In this document: positions 8,418 to 15,441 of the stretch, piece by piece
How positions within the stretch are numbered: the stretch's first letter is position 1
Layout of the letters: the number at the start of each line of letters is the position of its first letter
Assembly: GCA_013815685.1 (NCBI GenBank)
Contig: JACDFR010000002.1
Span: 1-64,000 of the forward strand
Reading direction: 5' to 3'
Length of the DNA: 64,000 bases
DNA from: Ramlibacter sp.
GTDB lineage: Bacteria > Pseudomonadota > Gammaproteobacteria > Burkholderiales > Burkholderiaceae_C
Notes under the pieces: model-generated
What the model was told of the DNA's origin: nothing
Databases searched by the model: none
The model's input: only the letters and a program-made list of their open reading frames with translations
Made by a program: the position numbers and the translations under genes

Positions 8418-9274
8418 CCTGGAATGAAGGAGCTGGCCAGCGCCGCTGAGATGATGGGCAGCGGCGCCGGCTTCTCGAAGAATTTGAGCCTGTATTTCGC
8501 CATCGCCGCAGCGATCTCGGTTTCATCGGCAACACCGTTGCGCATCTGGCCCGTGAGGACAATGATGGGGCAGTGGGCGTCACGCGCGCGAATCGCGGCC
8601 ACCAGGTCGCGCACCGTGTCGTGGATCGTGTCCTTGACGATGATCCAGTCGAGCACATAACCATCGAATTCGCCTGCCGCCGCCGCTGCCGTGATGCGGT
8701 CGAGATTGGTGAATGCGATCGGTTCAAAGCCGGCCGTCTTAAGGAACAACACGATCAGTTGAGCGCTTTCGGGATGGTCGTCGAGGACAGCAATGCGCCG
8801 GCTGCTGGCCGACGTGGCCGAGGCGGGCTCCACAAGAAGGCGTTTGATGTCGTAGGCCTGCGTCGCCAGGTTGTGTTCGGCGGGCTGGACCATCCAGTCG
8901 GCATCGACCTTGGTGAGCACGAGGGCTCCGATGCGGGGCTTATGCACCGCTGGCCCAGGCACGACACGACACAGGGTTCTGGTCGCGCCCGTCACAAGAA
9001 TCGCATCCTCCATTTCTTCATGCTGGCCGATCGAGATCAGCTCGGCCAGCGTCTCCCCAAAGTGCTCGGCCAGGACCTTTAGTTCTTCCAACTCCCAGGT
9101 CGCGTTGGTCGTTAGACGGCGATTGCCTTGGGAGTAAGACAAGCCCAGGACTTCCGTCACCACGGCCGACTGCTGGCTACGAGGCACCCCATGTCGCTCG
9201 AGCAGAGCCCGTACGCAGATCGCGGCCAGCGAGCTTTTTTGGGGCAATTTCTTTTGCAGATTGTTGTCACTCAT
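8414..9274 (-). CDS. BetR-type HTH protein with C-terminal receiver domain
   Basis: 286 aa. The N-terminal about 80 residues look like a BetR-family helix-turn-helix (SYSQGNRRL followed by a helix-rich segment). A linker follows to about residue 158, and a complete receiver occupies about 160-275: LDDHP at 164-168, phospho-acceptor Asp209 in VLDW, LTG at 240-242 and the EKP lysine near the end. The order HTH then receiver is the reverse of ordinary response regulators. It faces the hybrid kinase tail to tail, the two genes sharing the palindromic stop CTAG. DNA binding is inferred. A broken copy of its first 45 codons lies at 9621-9753. Confidence 0.82.
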   Translation of the reverse strand: MSDNNLQKKLPQKSSLAAICVRALLERHGVPRSQQSAVVTEVLGLSYSQGNRRLTTNATWELEELKVLAEHFGETLAELISIGQHEEMEDAILVTGATRTLCRVVPGPAVHKPRIGALVLTKVDADWMVQPAEHNLATQAYDIKRLLVEPASATSASSRRIAVLDDHPESAQLIVLFLKTAGFEPIAFTNLDRITAAAAAGEFDGYVLDWIIVKDTIHDTVRDLVAAIRARDAHCPIIVLTGQMRNGVADETEIAAAMAKYRLKFFEKPAPLPIISAALASSFIPG

Positions 9275-9312
9275 GACTTCTTATATTTTGCGCGTCATAA
9301 GTTGATGGGGGG

Positions 9313-9594
9313 CTACGCCCCGCGTTCCCTGGCCTTGGTGATTTCTTCTGGCGTCCAACGTTGCCCCAAGTCGCCCTCCAGGCGCAACGCGGCCAGATAG
9401 GCGTTGGTCCGCAACAGTGCAGCTTGACGCTCGCATTCTCTGGCTTGATCCACCAGATCGCGAATGCGGCCCAACTGCTTGGTGATCGGATAGCCGACCT
9501 CGGGAAGGTTGCGCACCCACTCCAAGGGAAGATTAGTCAGATTGCTCAGGCGCTCTGCCCGATCTTCGGCACTACGCTCCTTGGGAAGAATCAT
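9313..9594 (-). CDS. Hypothetical protein between the regulator and its broken copy
   Basis: About 93 aa from the ATG at 9594, charged and mostly helical by composition (LTNLPLEWVRNLPEVG, then Glu/Arg-rich helices). No family recognised. An in-frame GTG at 9636 would extend it by 14 codons into the duplicated 5' end of the regulator gene, where the first codons read VTEVLG in the same frame as the intact gene. It ends 38 bases upstream of the intact regulator on the same strand. It may be a real small gene, or the tail of a gene formed or broken by the duplication. Confidence 0.4.
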   Translation of the reverse strand: MILPKERSAEDRAERLSNLTNLPLEWVRNLPEVGYPITKQLGRIRDLVDQARECERQAALLRTNAYLAALRLEGDLGQRWTPEEITKARERGA

Positions 9595-9620
9595 CAGGTT
9601 GCTCCGGGTTTTCGACCCTC

Positions 9621-9753
9621 CTAGGACTTCCGTCACCCCGGCCGACTGCCGCCTTACGAGACAACCGCTATGCCGCTTGAGCGGAGCTCGTACGTAGACC
9701 GGCTAGCGAGTTTTTCTGGGGATTTTATTTTGCATATTGTTTCTTATCGTGCG
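9621..9753 (-). pseudogene. Decayed duplicate of the 5' end of the BetR-receiver gene
   Basis: About 130 bases match the start region of the regulator gene (9145-9287) nearly end to end, including the TTCCGTCAC core and the TTGCA/TTCTTAT promoter-proximal part. Read in the frame of the intact gene, the copy contains a TAG (9703-9705) about ten codons in, where the intact gene has TGG-like sequence, and several missense changes follow. Similarity stops after the codons equivalent to VTEVLG; the kinase-responsive receiver is absent. It is therefore a truncated, nonfunctional copy. The offset between copies is about 475 bases, suggesting a local direct duplication. Confidence 0.7.
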
Positions 9754-9979
9754 AACTAAAAGCATATTGTGCGCGTATTTAGTCGATATCAACGGCATAA
9801 AACGCATAGTATGCTTACCAGAAGCTTGCTATGCGCCGGATACTAAATTTTTCTCAATCGCGGATTTGGCGCAGTTTCTGTCCGACGCCTGCTGTTGCGA
9901 GCGGGTGTCGCAGCCAGGCTTAGAGGTCACAGTGGTAGACCTTGAAAGACCATTTTTATCTTTCAAAAAAAGCGCTTGA
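9737..9979 (+). CDS. Possible small AT-rich ORF, unrecognised
   Basis: 80 codons from a TTG at 9737 (a GTG at 9749 is also possible). It uses many A/T-ending codons (TTA, ATA, AAA), unlike every neighbour, and is cysteine-rich (CCCERV). No similarity recognised and no convincing ribosome site. It fills most of the otherwise gene-free stretch 9637-10255. It could be a foreign or decaying gene, or chance. Confidence 0.22.
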   Translation: MFLIVRTKSILCAYLVDINGIKRIVCLPEACYAPDTKFFSIADLAQFLSDACCCERVSQPGLEVTVVDLERPFLSFKKSA

Positions 9980-10066
9980 CGAGCAAGCTGGAACGCGACT
10001 GCGGCCCGCTTGCATGCAGCGATGCACCACCCGTTGACCGTGAGGTGATGCTCACCGCTTGGCGCC

Positions 10067-10096
10067 TTGCGCCAAGGCCTTGATTCTTCGTATAAT
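10067..10096 (+). promoter_or_regulatory. Sigma70-type promoter of rplM-rpsI
   Basis: -35 TTGCGC (10067-10072), 18-base spacer, perfect -10 TATAAT (10091-10096), about 155 bases upstream of rplM. The -35 hexamer lies inside an 8-bp inverted repeat, CTTGGCGC-CTT-GCGCCAAG (10058-10076). The long leader between promoter and ATG could carry the ribosomal-protein feedback site; this is inference. Confidence 0.72.
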
Positions 10097-10255
10097 CTCA
10101 GGCTCTGCAGCGCCTTGTGGTTCCGCGGCAGAGGGTATCAGGAAGGCTGCGCGTGCCAGCGCGGCCGCAGCCCCATACCAGCCCGCCTAAGAGATTCCCG
10201 CCAGAGGAAAACCAACCGCGGAAAAGAACCCGTCAAACCGCATCGAAAGATACTC

Positions 10256-10711
10256 ATGAAAACGTTCAGCGCCAAACCCGCTGACGTGACGCACGAGTGG
10301 TTTGTGATTGACGCGACCGACAAGGTCCTCGGACGAGTAGCCAGCGAAGTTGCTCTCCGTTTGCGCGGCAAACACAAGGCCATTTACACGCCTCACGTCG
10401 ACACCGGTGACTTCATCGTCATCATCAACGCTTCGCAGATCCGCGTGACGGGCACGAAGAACCAGGACAAGGTGTACTACCGCCACTCGGGCTACCCGGG
10501 CGGTATCAGCGCCACCAACTTCCGCGACATGCAAGCCAAGCATCCCGGCCGCGCTCTGGAAAAGGCCGTCAAGGGCATGCTGCCAAAGGGGCCGCTCGGC
10601 TACGCCATGATCAAGAAACTCAAGGTATATGGCGGTGCAGAGCATCCCCACACCGCCCAGCAGCCCAAGCTGCTGGAACTTCCTGATGCCCAAATGGGAG
10701 CGAGAACATGA
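10256..10711 (+). CDS. rplM: 50S ribosomal protein L13
   Basis: 151 aa. Early-assembling 50S protein. The start is at MKTFSAKP, where homology begins; upstream in-frame codons in the leader are not coding. Conserved blocks: [51 protein letters not shown], and the C-terminal HPHTAQQPK. The family usually ends shortly after that motif (about 142 aa in relatives); here an extra tail [13 protein letters not shown] runs into rpsI with an ATGA overlap. The tail is unlikely to affect the core fold. Confidence 0.98.
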   Translation: MKTFSAKPADVTHEWFVIDATDKVLGRVASEVALRLRGKHKAIYTPHVDTGDFIVIINASQIRVTGTKNQDKVYYRHSGYPGGISATNFRDMQAKHPGRALEKAVKGMLPKGPLGYAMIKKLKVYGGAEHPHTAQQPKLLELPDAQMGART

Positions 10712-11100
10712 TCGGTGATTGGAACAATGGCACCGGCCGCCGCAAATCCAGCGTCGCCCGCGTGTTCATGAAAAAAGGCACGGGCAAGATCACGGTCAAC
10801 GATAAGGACATCCAGGAGTTCTTCGGTCGCCAGACGTCGATCATGATCGTCAAGCAACCCCTGTTCCTGACGAACCACGTCGAGACGTTCGATATCAAGA
10901 TCAATGTCCACGGCGGCGGCGAGTCCGGCCAGGCCGGTGCGGCGCGCCACGGCATCACGCGCGCGCTGATCGACTACGACGCGGCGCTCAAGCCCGCGCT
11001 GTCGCAAGCCGGTTTCGTGACGCGGGACGCGCGCGAAGTGGAACGGAAAAAGGTCGGCCTGCATTCCGCACGGCGCCGCAAGCAGTTCAGCAAGCGCTAA
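10708..11100 (+). CDS. rpsI: 30S ribosomal protein S9
   Basis: 130 aa, standard length. It binds 16S rRNA, and its basic C-terminal tail (RRRKQFSKR) reaches the P-site tRNA. Conserved [13 protein letters not shown] at the start and [14 protein letters not shown] in the middle. It overlaps the rplM stop by four bases, so the pair is co-transcribed and probably translationally coupled. Followed by a strong terminator. Confidence 0.98.
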   Translation: MIGDWNNGTGRRKSSVARVFMKKGTGKITVNDKDIQEFFGRQTSIMIVKQPLFLTNHVETFDIKINVHGGGESGQAGAARHGITRALIDYDAALKPALSQAGFVTRDAREVERKKVGLHSARRRKQFSKR

Positions 11101-11121
11101 TTCGATTTTTTACCCCCGATA

Positions 11122-11164
11122 CAAAGCCGCACAAGTTTGCTTGGTGCGGCTTTGTTGTTTTAGG
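11122..11164 (+). terminator. Rho-independent terminator of rplM-rpsI
   Basis: Perfect 11-bp stem CAAAGCCGCAC / GTGCGGCTTTG (11122-11132 and 11144-11154) with an 11-base loop, followed by TTGTTTT. It starts 22 bases after the rpsI stop. Confidence 0.92.
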
Positions 11165-11199
11165 GCAGTATTGATGAGCTGTAAATTCAAACTGCCGAC

Positions 11200-11910
11200 A
11201 TGCGATTCAAACTGCTCCGACGCCGCCTGACCATCAGCGCACCACGCATGGCCGTGCGAAGCGCGATGCCCTGGCCCCTGCGTTGGGCGGGTGTGGCCAT
11301 CATGTTGGGATTCTGTGGCGCGATCAGCCTTTGGGCCTTCGAGCTTGGCAAAAACATTGCCGGCCTCGAGAACAGTGCCAAGGAAGAGCTGCAACGGTTG
11401 CGCACGGATGCGGCGCGGTGGAAGGATGAGCGCGACAAGGCGCAGTCGGTCTTCAATACCTCGGCGAGCATGATCACTGCGGAGAAAACCGCCCAGGAAA
11501 GGATGGCCGCGCAGCTCAAGACGCTTGAAGCCGAGAACCGGGCACTACGCGCTGACCTCGGCTTTTTCGAGAAACTCATCCCTACCAGCGGCGCCGAAGG
11601 CGTCGACATCCGGGCATTGCAAGCCGAAGTCCTGGGCGCAAAACAGCTGAAGTGGCAGCTGCTGGTGATCCAGCCCGTCAAGAACGCCCGCGAATTCCGC
11701 GGCAAACTCGAATTGAGCATTGGCGGCACGCTCAACGGCGAGCCCTGGATGATGGAACTACCCAGCGGCGGCGTCCAGGCCCTGCAATTCCGGCAATACC
11801 GGCGGATCGAGGGAATGGTCGACTTGCCTGCGCAAGCCGTGGTAAAAAACGTTTCCGCCAAAGTGGTGGAAGGAACGGCCACCCGTGCCGTGCAGAGCAT
11901 CAAGCTCTGA
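11200..11910 (+). CDS. Membrane-anchored coiled-coil protein (DUF6776-like)
   Basis: 236 aa. One transmembrane segment at about residues 28-48 (LRWAGVAIMLGFCGAISLWAF), then a coiled-coil of about 80 residues rich in Lys/Glu/Ala heptads, then a beta-rich C-terminal domain (LLVIQPVKNAREFRGKLEL onward). This architecture matches the DUF6776 family found upstream of bactofilin and erpA in Burkholderiales. Function unknown; the layout suggests an inner-membrane protein with a periplasmic coiled coil. 26 bases separate it from the bactofilin, suggesting an operon and a structural link to it. Confidence 0.75.
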   Translation: MRFKLLRRRLTISAPRMAVRSAMPWPLRWAGVAIMLGFCGAISLWAFELGKNIAGLENSAKEELQRLRTDAARWKDERDKAQSVFNTSASMITAEKTAQERMAAQLKTLEAENRALRADLGFFEKLIPTSGAEGVDIRALQAEVLGAKQLKWQLLVIQPVKNAREFRGKLELSIGGTLNGEPWMMELPSGGVQALQFRQYRRIEGMVDLPAQAVVKNVSAKVVEGTATRAVQSIKL

Positions 11911-11936
11911 ATATTACAGTCGTTGAGGAGATCCCC

Positions 11937-12332
11937 ATGTTCGGCAAGAAGGCGCAACCCCCGATCAAGAGCCTGATCGCGCAAGGCAGCCGCATCGATG
12001 GCAACCTGAAGTTCACCGAAGGCCTGCGCATCGATGGGCAGGTGGTGGGCAACACCATGGCCAGCACGGATCAGCCCAGCATCCTCGTCATTTCCGAGGC
12101 GGCGGTGGTGGAGGGCGAGCTGCATGCAGACCATGTCATCATCAACGGGACCGTACGGGGCCCAGTCCACGCCAAGGAACTGCTCGAGCTTCAGCCGCAG
12201 GCCAGGATCGAAGGCGACGTGTACTACAAAGCGCTCGAAATGCACCGCGGCGCCACCATCACGGGCCAGCTCAAGCCCATGGATGACGGCGAGGAAAAGC
12301 CCTTACTGAAGCTGGCGGCAAACAATCAGTGA
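11937..12332 (+). CDS. Bactofilin (polymer-forming cytoskeletal protein)
   Basis: 131 aa. Bactofilins assemble into non-polar filaments through a right-handed beta-helix core and organise cell-wall enzymes or membranes. Beta-helix-type repeats run from about residue 12 to 115 (GSRIDGNLKFTEGLRIDGQVVGN, EGELHADHVIINGTVRGPV, ARIEGDVYYKALEMHRGATI). The N-terminus is short and basic (MFGKKAQPP), as in membrane-tethered family members. Good ribosome site TTGAGGAG before the ATG. Its partner is probably the preceding coiled-coil membrane protein; an M23 peptidase gene at 13912, a common bactofilin client type, is close by on the other strand. Confidence 0.93.
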   Translation: MFGKKAQPPIKSLIAQGSRIDGNLKFTEGLRIDGQVVGNTMASTDQPSILVISEAAVVEGELHADHVIINGTVRGPVHAKELLELQPQARIEGDVYYKALEMHRGATITGQLKPMDDGEEKPLLKLAANNQ

Positions 12333-12398
12333 GGTAATTCCCGAGCAATTCGCAGTACTATTGGCCCCAGCCAACCCGTTGCGTTCCCGGAGTACCTC

Positions 12399-12764
12399 AT
12401 GAGTGCAGTTGCCGAAAATATCCAGACCGACATGCCCGCCCCGCTGGTATTCACCGACAGCGCGGCGGCCAAGGTCGCCGACCTGATCGCCGAAGAGGGC
12501 AATCCCGAGTTGAAGCTGCGCGTTTTCGTGCAGGGCGGCGGATGCTCGGGGTTCCAGTACGGCTTCACTTTCGACGAGATCACCAATGAAGACGACACGG
12601 TGATGAGCAAGAATGGCGTGTCCTTGTTGATCGACGCGATGAGCTACCAGTACCTGGTGGGCGCGGAGATCGACTACAAGGAAGACCTGCAGGGCGCGCA
12701 GTTCGTGATCAAGAACCCGAATGCGACCAGCACCTGCGGCTGCGGTTCCAGCTTCTCGACCTGA
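12399..12764 (+). CDS. erpA: Iron-sulfur cluster insertion protein ErpA
   Basis: 121 aa A-type carrier (HesB/IscA family) that delivers Fe-S clusters to apoproteins, including those of isoprenoid synthesis. The three ligand cysteines are present: one in [11 protein letters not shown] and two in the C-terminal CGCGSSF. The N-terminal extension of about 15 residues is usual in Burkholderiales. It is monocistronic by context, with its terminator inside the convergent anmK. Confidence 0.96.
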   Translation: MSAVAENIQTDMPAPLVFTDSAAAKVADLIAEEGNPELKLRVFVQGGGCSGFQYGFTFDEITNEDDTVMSKNGVSLLIDAMSYQYLVGAEIDYKEDLQGAQFVIKNPNATSTCGCGSSFST

Positions 12765-12773
12765 CCGCCGCCG

Positions 12774-13883
12774 CTAAGCCGGGTAGACACACCCCAACAC
12801 GCGGGCGCCTCTGGCGCCCGTTGTGCTTTCGAGCTCCAGTTTTTCTCCTCGTACGGTCTTGCGGGCCAGCCACGCAAACGCAGTCGCTTCCACCTGGAGC
12901 GGCGGCAGGCCCGATGCCGCGCTGGTGGAAACCTTCGCCTCAGGCAGCAGTGCGGCCAGGCGGCGCATGAGATGCTTGTTCAAGGCGCCGCCGCCGCACA
13001 CGAACAGGGCTTGCAGGCCGGCTGCGCAGCGCAACACATCGGAGCTGCAGGCGCGGGCAGTGAGCTCGGTCAGTGTGGCCTGGACGTCGGGTGGCGCCAG
13101 ATCCGGAAATCGTTCGAGATGTGCTTGCAACCAGGCTGGGCTGAACAGGTCCCGTCCCGTACTCTTGGGCGGCGGCTTGGCAAAGTAAGGCTCGCCCAGC
13201 AGGGCATCCAAAAGCTCTGGACGTACCTGGCCCGAAGCCGCCCAGGCGCCTTCGGAATCGTAGGGCCTGCCGGTGTGCCGCATGCACCAAGCGTCCATGA
13301 GCGCATTGCCGGGGCCGCAATCGAAGCCCATCACGGCAGCGCCGGGGCTCAGCACGGTCAGATTTGAAATGCCGCCGATGTTCAGCACGCCTACGGTTTC
13401 GGCGCCACCGCCGAACCAGGCTTGGTGGAAAAACGGCGCCAGGGGCGCACCCTGCCCACCGGCCGCCACGTCGCGGCTGCGAAAGTCCGCGGCCACCGCG
13501 ATCCCGGTCATTTCCGCCAGCAGCGCGGGTTGGCAGAGCTGGAGCGTATAGCCGGTGCCGTCGAACTCTTGGGGCCGGTGGCGAACCGTCTGCCCGTGGG
13601 CGCCCAGCGCCGTGATCGAGGAGGCTGATGTGCCGGCGCTGCGAACGAGTTCGGCAACGACCTGTGCATAAACCCGCATCAGGGCGTTGCCTGCAAGTGC
13701 GGCCCGATGGAGCTCGTTGACGCCGGGTGTGTTGAGCGCAAGCAGCTCGGCGCGCAGGCCGGGGGGAAAGGGCGCTGTGGCGTATCCCACGACGACAGGC
13801 CGGCTGGAGGAAAAGTCGGTCAGGACGCCATCCACGCCGTCCAGCGACGTGCCGGACATCAGGCCGATGTAGAGATCAGGCAT
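12774..13883 (-). CDS. anmK: Anhydro-N-acetylmuramic acid kinase
   Basis: 369 aa. It phosphorylates 1,6-anhydro-MurNAc to MurNAc-6-phosphate in peptidoglycan recycling. Hallmarks: N-terminal LYIGLMSGTSLDGVDGVL, the LGAHGQTVRHRP segment, NIGGISNLT, and FVCGGGALNKHLM near the C-terminus (ATP site of the ASKHA fold). Convergent with erpA (9-base gap). Downstream of the M23 endopeptidase gene on the same strand with a 28-base gap, so both may be transcribed together. Confidence 0.95.
   Translation of the reverse strand: MPDLYIGLMSGTSLDGVDGVLTDFSSSRPVVVGYATAPFPPGLRAELLALNTPGVNELHRAALAGNALMRVYAQVVAELVRSAGTSASSITALGAHGQTVRHRPQEFDGTGYTLQLCQPALLAEMTGIAVAADFRSRDVAAGGQGAPLAPFFHQAWFGGGAETVGVLNIGGISNLTVLSPGAAVMGFDCGPGNALMDAWCMRHTGRPYDSEGAWAASGQVRPELLDALLGEPYFAKPPPKSTGRDLFSPAWLQAHLERFPDLAPPDVQATLTELTARACSSDVLRCAAGLQALFVCGGGALNKHLMRRLAALLPEAKVSTSAASGLPPLQVEATAFAWLARKTVRGEKLELESTTGARGARVLGCVYPA
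12802..12829 (+). terminator. Candidate erpA terminator inside the 3' end of anmK
   Basis: 8-bp stem CGGGCGCC / GGCGCCCG with a TCT loop (12802-12820), followed by TTGTGCTTT, oriented for erpA transcription. It lies within the last 20 codons of convergent anmK, so both constraints act on the same bases. Confidence 0.6.
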
Positions 13884-13911
13884 GCGGCGATGTTAGCCGC
13901 GCCGTGCGCAG

Positions 13912-15288
13912 TCACTCAGCGCTGGCAAGCACCGTCGCAGAGGCAGCGGCGGCCAGTTGCGCCCGCATGGAGCGCGACACACGGTCGAATTCAGGTCTGG
14001 CACTGGCGGACAGCGGCTGCGCATCGCTGCGCCGGGCCATCTCGACGGGGTCCTGATGCGTGCCGTTGACCCGGAATTCGAAATGCAGATGAGGGCCGGT
14101 CGCCCAGCCTGTCGCGCCCACGGCACCGATATTCTGGCCCTGCCGCACGCTCTGCCCGGGCTGCACATCCATGCGGCTCAGGTGCGCATAGAACGTCTGG
14201 TCGGTGTTGCTGTGCTTGACGATCACCACGTTTCCAAAGCCGTTCTGCTCGCCCGCGAACTCGACCACCCCGTCCCCGACGGTGCGCACGGGCGTGCCCG
14301 TGGCCGCGCCGTAGTCCACGCCGAGGTGGGCTTTCCAGCGGTGCAGCACCGGGTGGAACCGCATGGCGAAGCCGCTCGTTACCCGGGAAAACTCCATGGG
14401 CGAGGCCAGGTACGATGTGTTCAGGCTCTTGCCATCCATCGAGTAGTAGCCGCCCTTGTGGCCGGGTTCCTGGAACCACAGGGCCTGGTGCAGCTTGCCC
14501 TTGTTCATGAACTCGGCCGAGAGGATGCGCCCGGTGCGCATCGGCTCGCCGTCGGCCTCCAGGACTTCGTACACCACATTGAACCGGTCGCCGCGATGCA
14601 GAGAATGGTGGAAGTCGATGTCGCTGGAAAAGATCTCGACGATCTGCCCGACCACGCCGTCCGGTACACGCGCGTCATCGGCGGCTGCAAACAGCGAGGT
14701 CCGCACGGTTGCACTGCCCATGCGGGTCGCCGCCGCCAGCGGCGCGGTTTCGACGCGCGACGCGAATTGCCCCTGCGGGGTGCGCTCGATCACCAGCCGC
14801 TTGAATGTGCCGTTGTCCTCGGGCGTCCAGCGCACGCTGAGCTTTTGCAAGGCGTGAGCATCGCTGGCTTCGGCCGTGACCGTGCGGCCAGCACGCCCCA
14901 GCAATTGCGTGCGAAACATGGGGTCGGTGCGCAGGAACGAAGCCGCTTGAGGATCGTCAATGCCCAGGCGCGCCAGTAGCGACTCCACTGTGTCGCTCGC
15001 GCGAGCGACTTCTGAGCGGAACAGCCTGAAGCTGTGCGCGTCCAGCTCGCTGATCTGCTCGTGCACGGGCAGGGGCGTGACTTCTTCCAGCACCTGCCGC
15101 ACCACCACCGTGGACGGCTCGGGATCCAGGGACGCCACAGCGAATGCGCCGCCGCCTCCTCCGAGCATCATCAAGGCCAGCAAGGCCGTGATGTGCCTGG
15201 GATGGTGTTGCAGCGCATGGGCTGCACGGGAGACAAGCGATTCCGCGGAGGCGAGCAAACTGATCTTCAATGGGCAATTCCTCAACAA
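13912..15288 (-). CDS. M23-family murein endopeptidase (OapA/MepM-like)
   Basis: 458 aa. LytM-type zinc endopeptidase acting on peptidoglycan cross-bridges in the periplasm. A membrane anchor lies at about residues 33-54 (ITALLALMMLGGGGGAFAVA), then an OapA/LysM-like middle region, then the M23 domain at about 315-415 with zinc ligands in HLGVDYG and the HLHFEF pair. The start is uncertain: TTG at 15288 gives the longest frame matching the family N-terminus (LKISLLASAESL). Divergent from tyrS. Possible functional neighbour of anmK, which recycles the muropeptides such enzymes help release. Confidence 0.9.
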   Translation of the reverse strand: MLRNCPLKISLLASAESLVSRAAHALQHHPRHITALLALMMLGGGGGAFAVASLDPEPSTVVVRQVLEEVTPLPVHEQISELDAHSFRLFRSEVARASDTVESLLARLGIDDPQAASFLRTDPMFRTQLLGRAGRTVTAEASDAHALQKLSVRWTPEDNGTFKRLVIERTPQGQFASRVETAPLAAATRMGSATVRTSLFAAADDARVPDGVVGQIVEIFSSDIDFHHSLHRGDRFNVVYEVLEADGEPMRTGRILSAEFMNKGKLHQALWFQEPGHKGGYYSMDGKSLNTSYLASPMEFSRVTSGFAMRFHPVLHRWKAHLGVDYGAATGTPVRTVGDGVVEFAGEQNGFGNVVIVKHSNTDQTFYAHLSRMDVQPGQSVRQGQNIGAVGATGWATGPHLHFEFRVNGTHQDPVEMARRSDAQPLSASARPEFDRVSRSMRAQLAAAASATVLASAE

Positions 15289-15441
15289 AGGTTTTTACTT
15301 TGTCCTACATGGCGGTAGGCGGTTCCCCACAGTTACAGGTGCAAGCCCAAAGCGGGGAAAAATGCCGGAACTAGAATCGGCATCTTCAGAAACTGGCGCG
15401 AGTATAGCCATGCCAGCCAAGCCCAGCTGGAAAAAAACCTT

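Noticed and set aside
10067-10255. N-terminal extension of rplM into the leader
   Set aside because: The in-frame sequence covers the TATAAT promoter region and has no similarity; L13 homology starts at the ATG at 10256.
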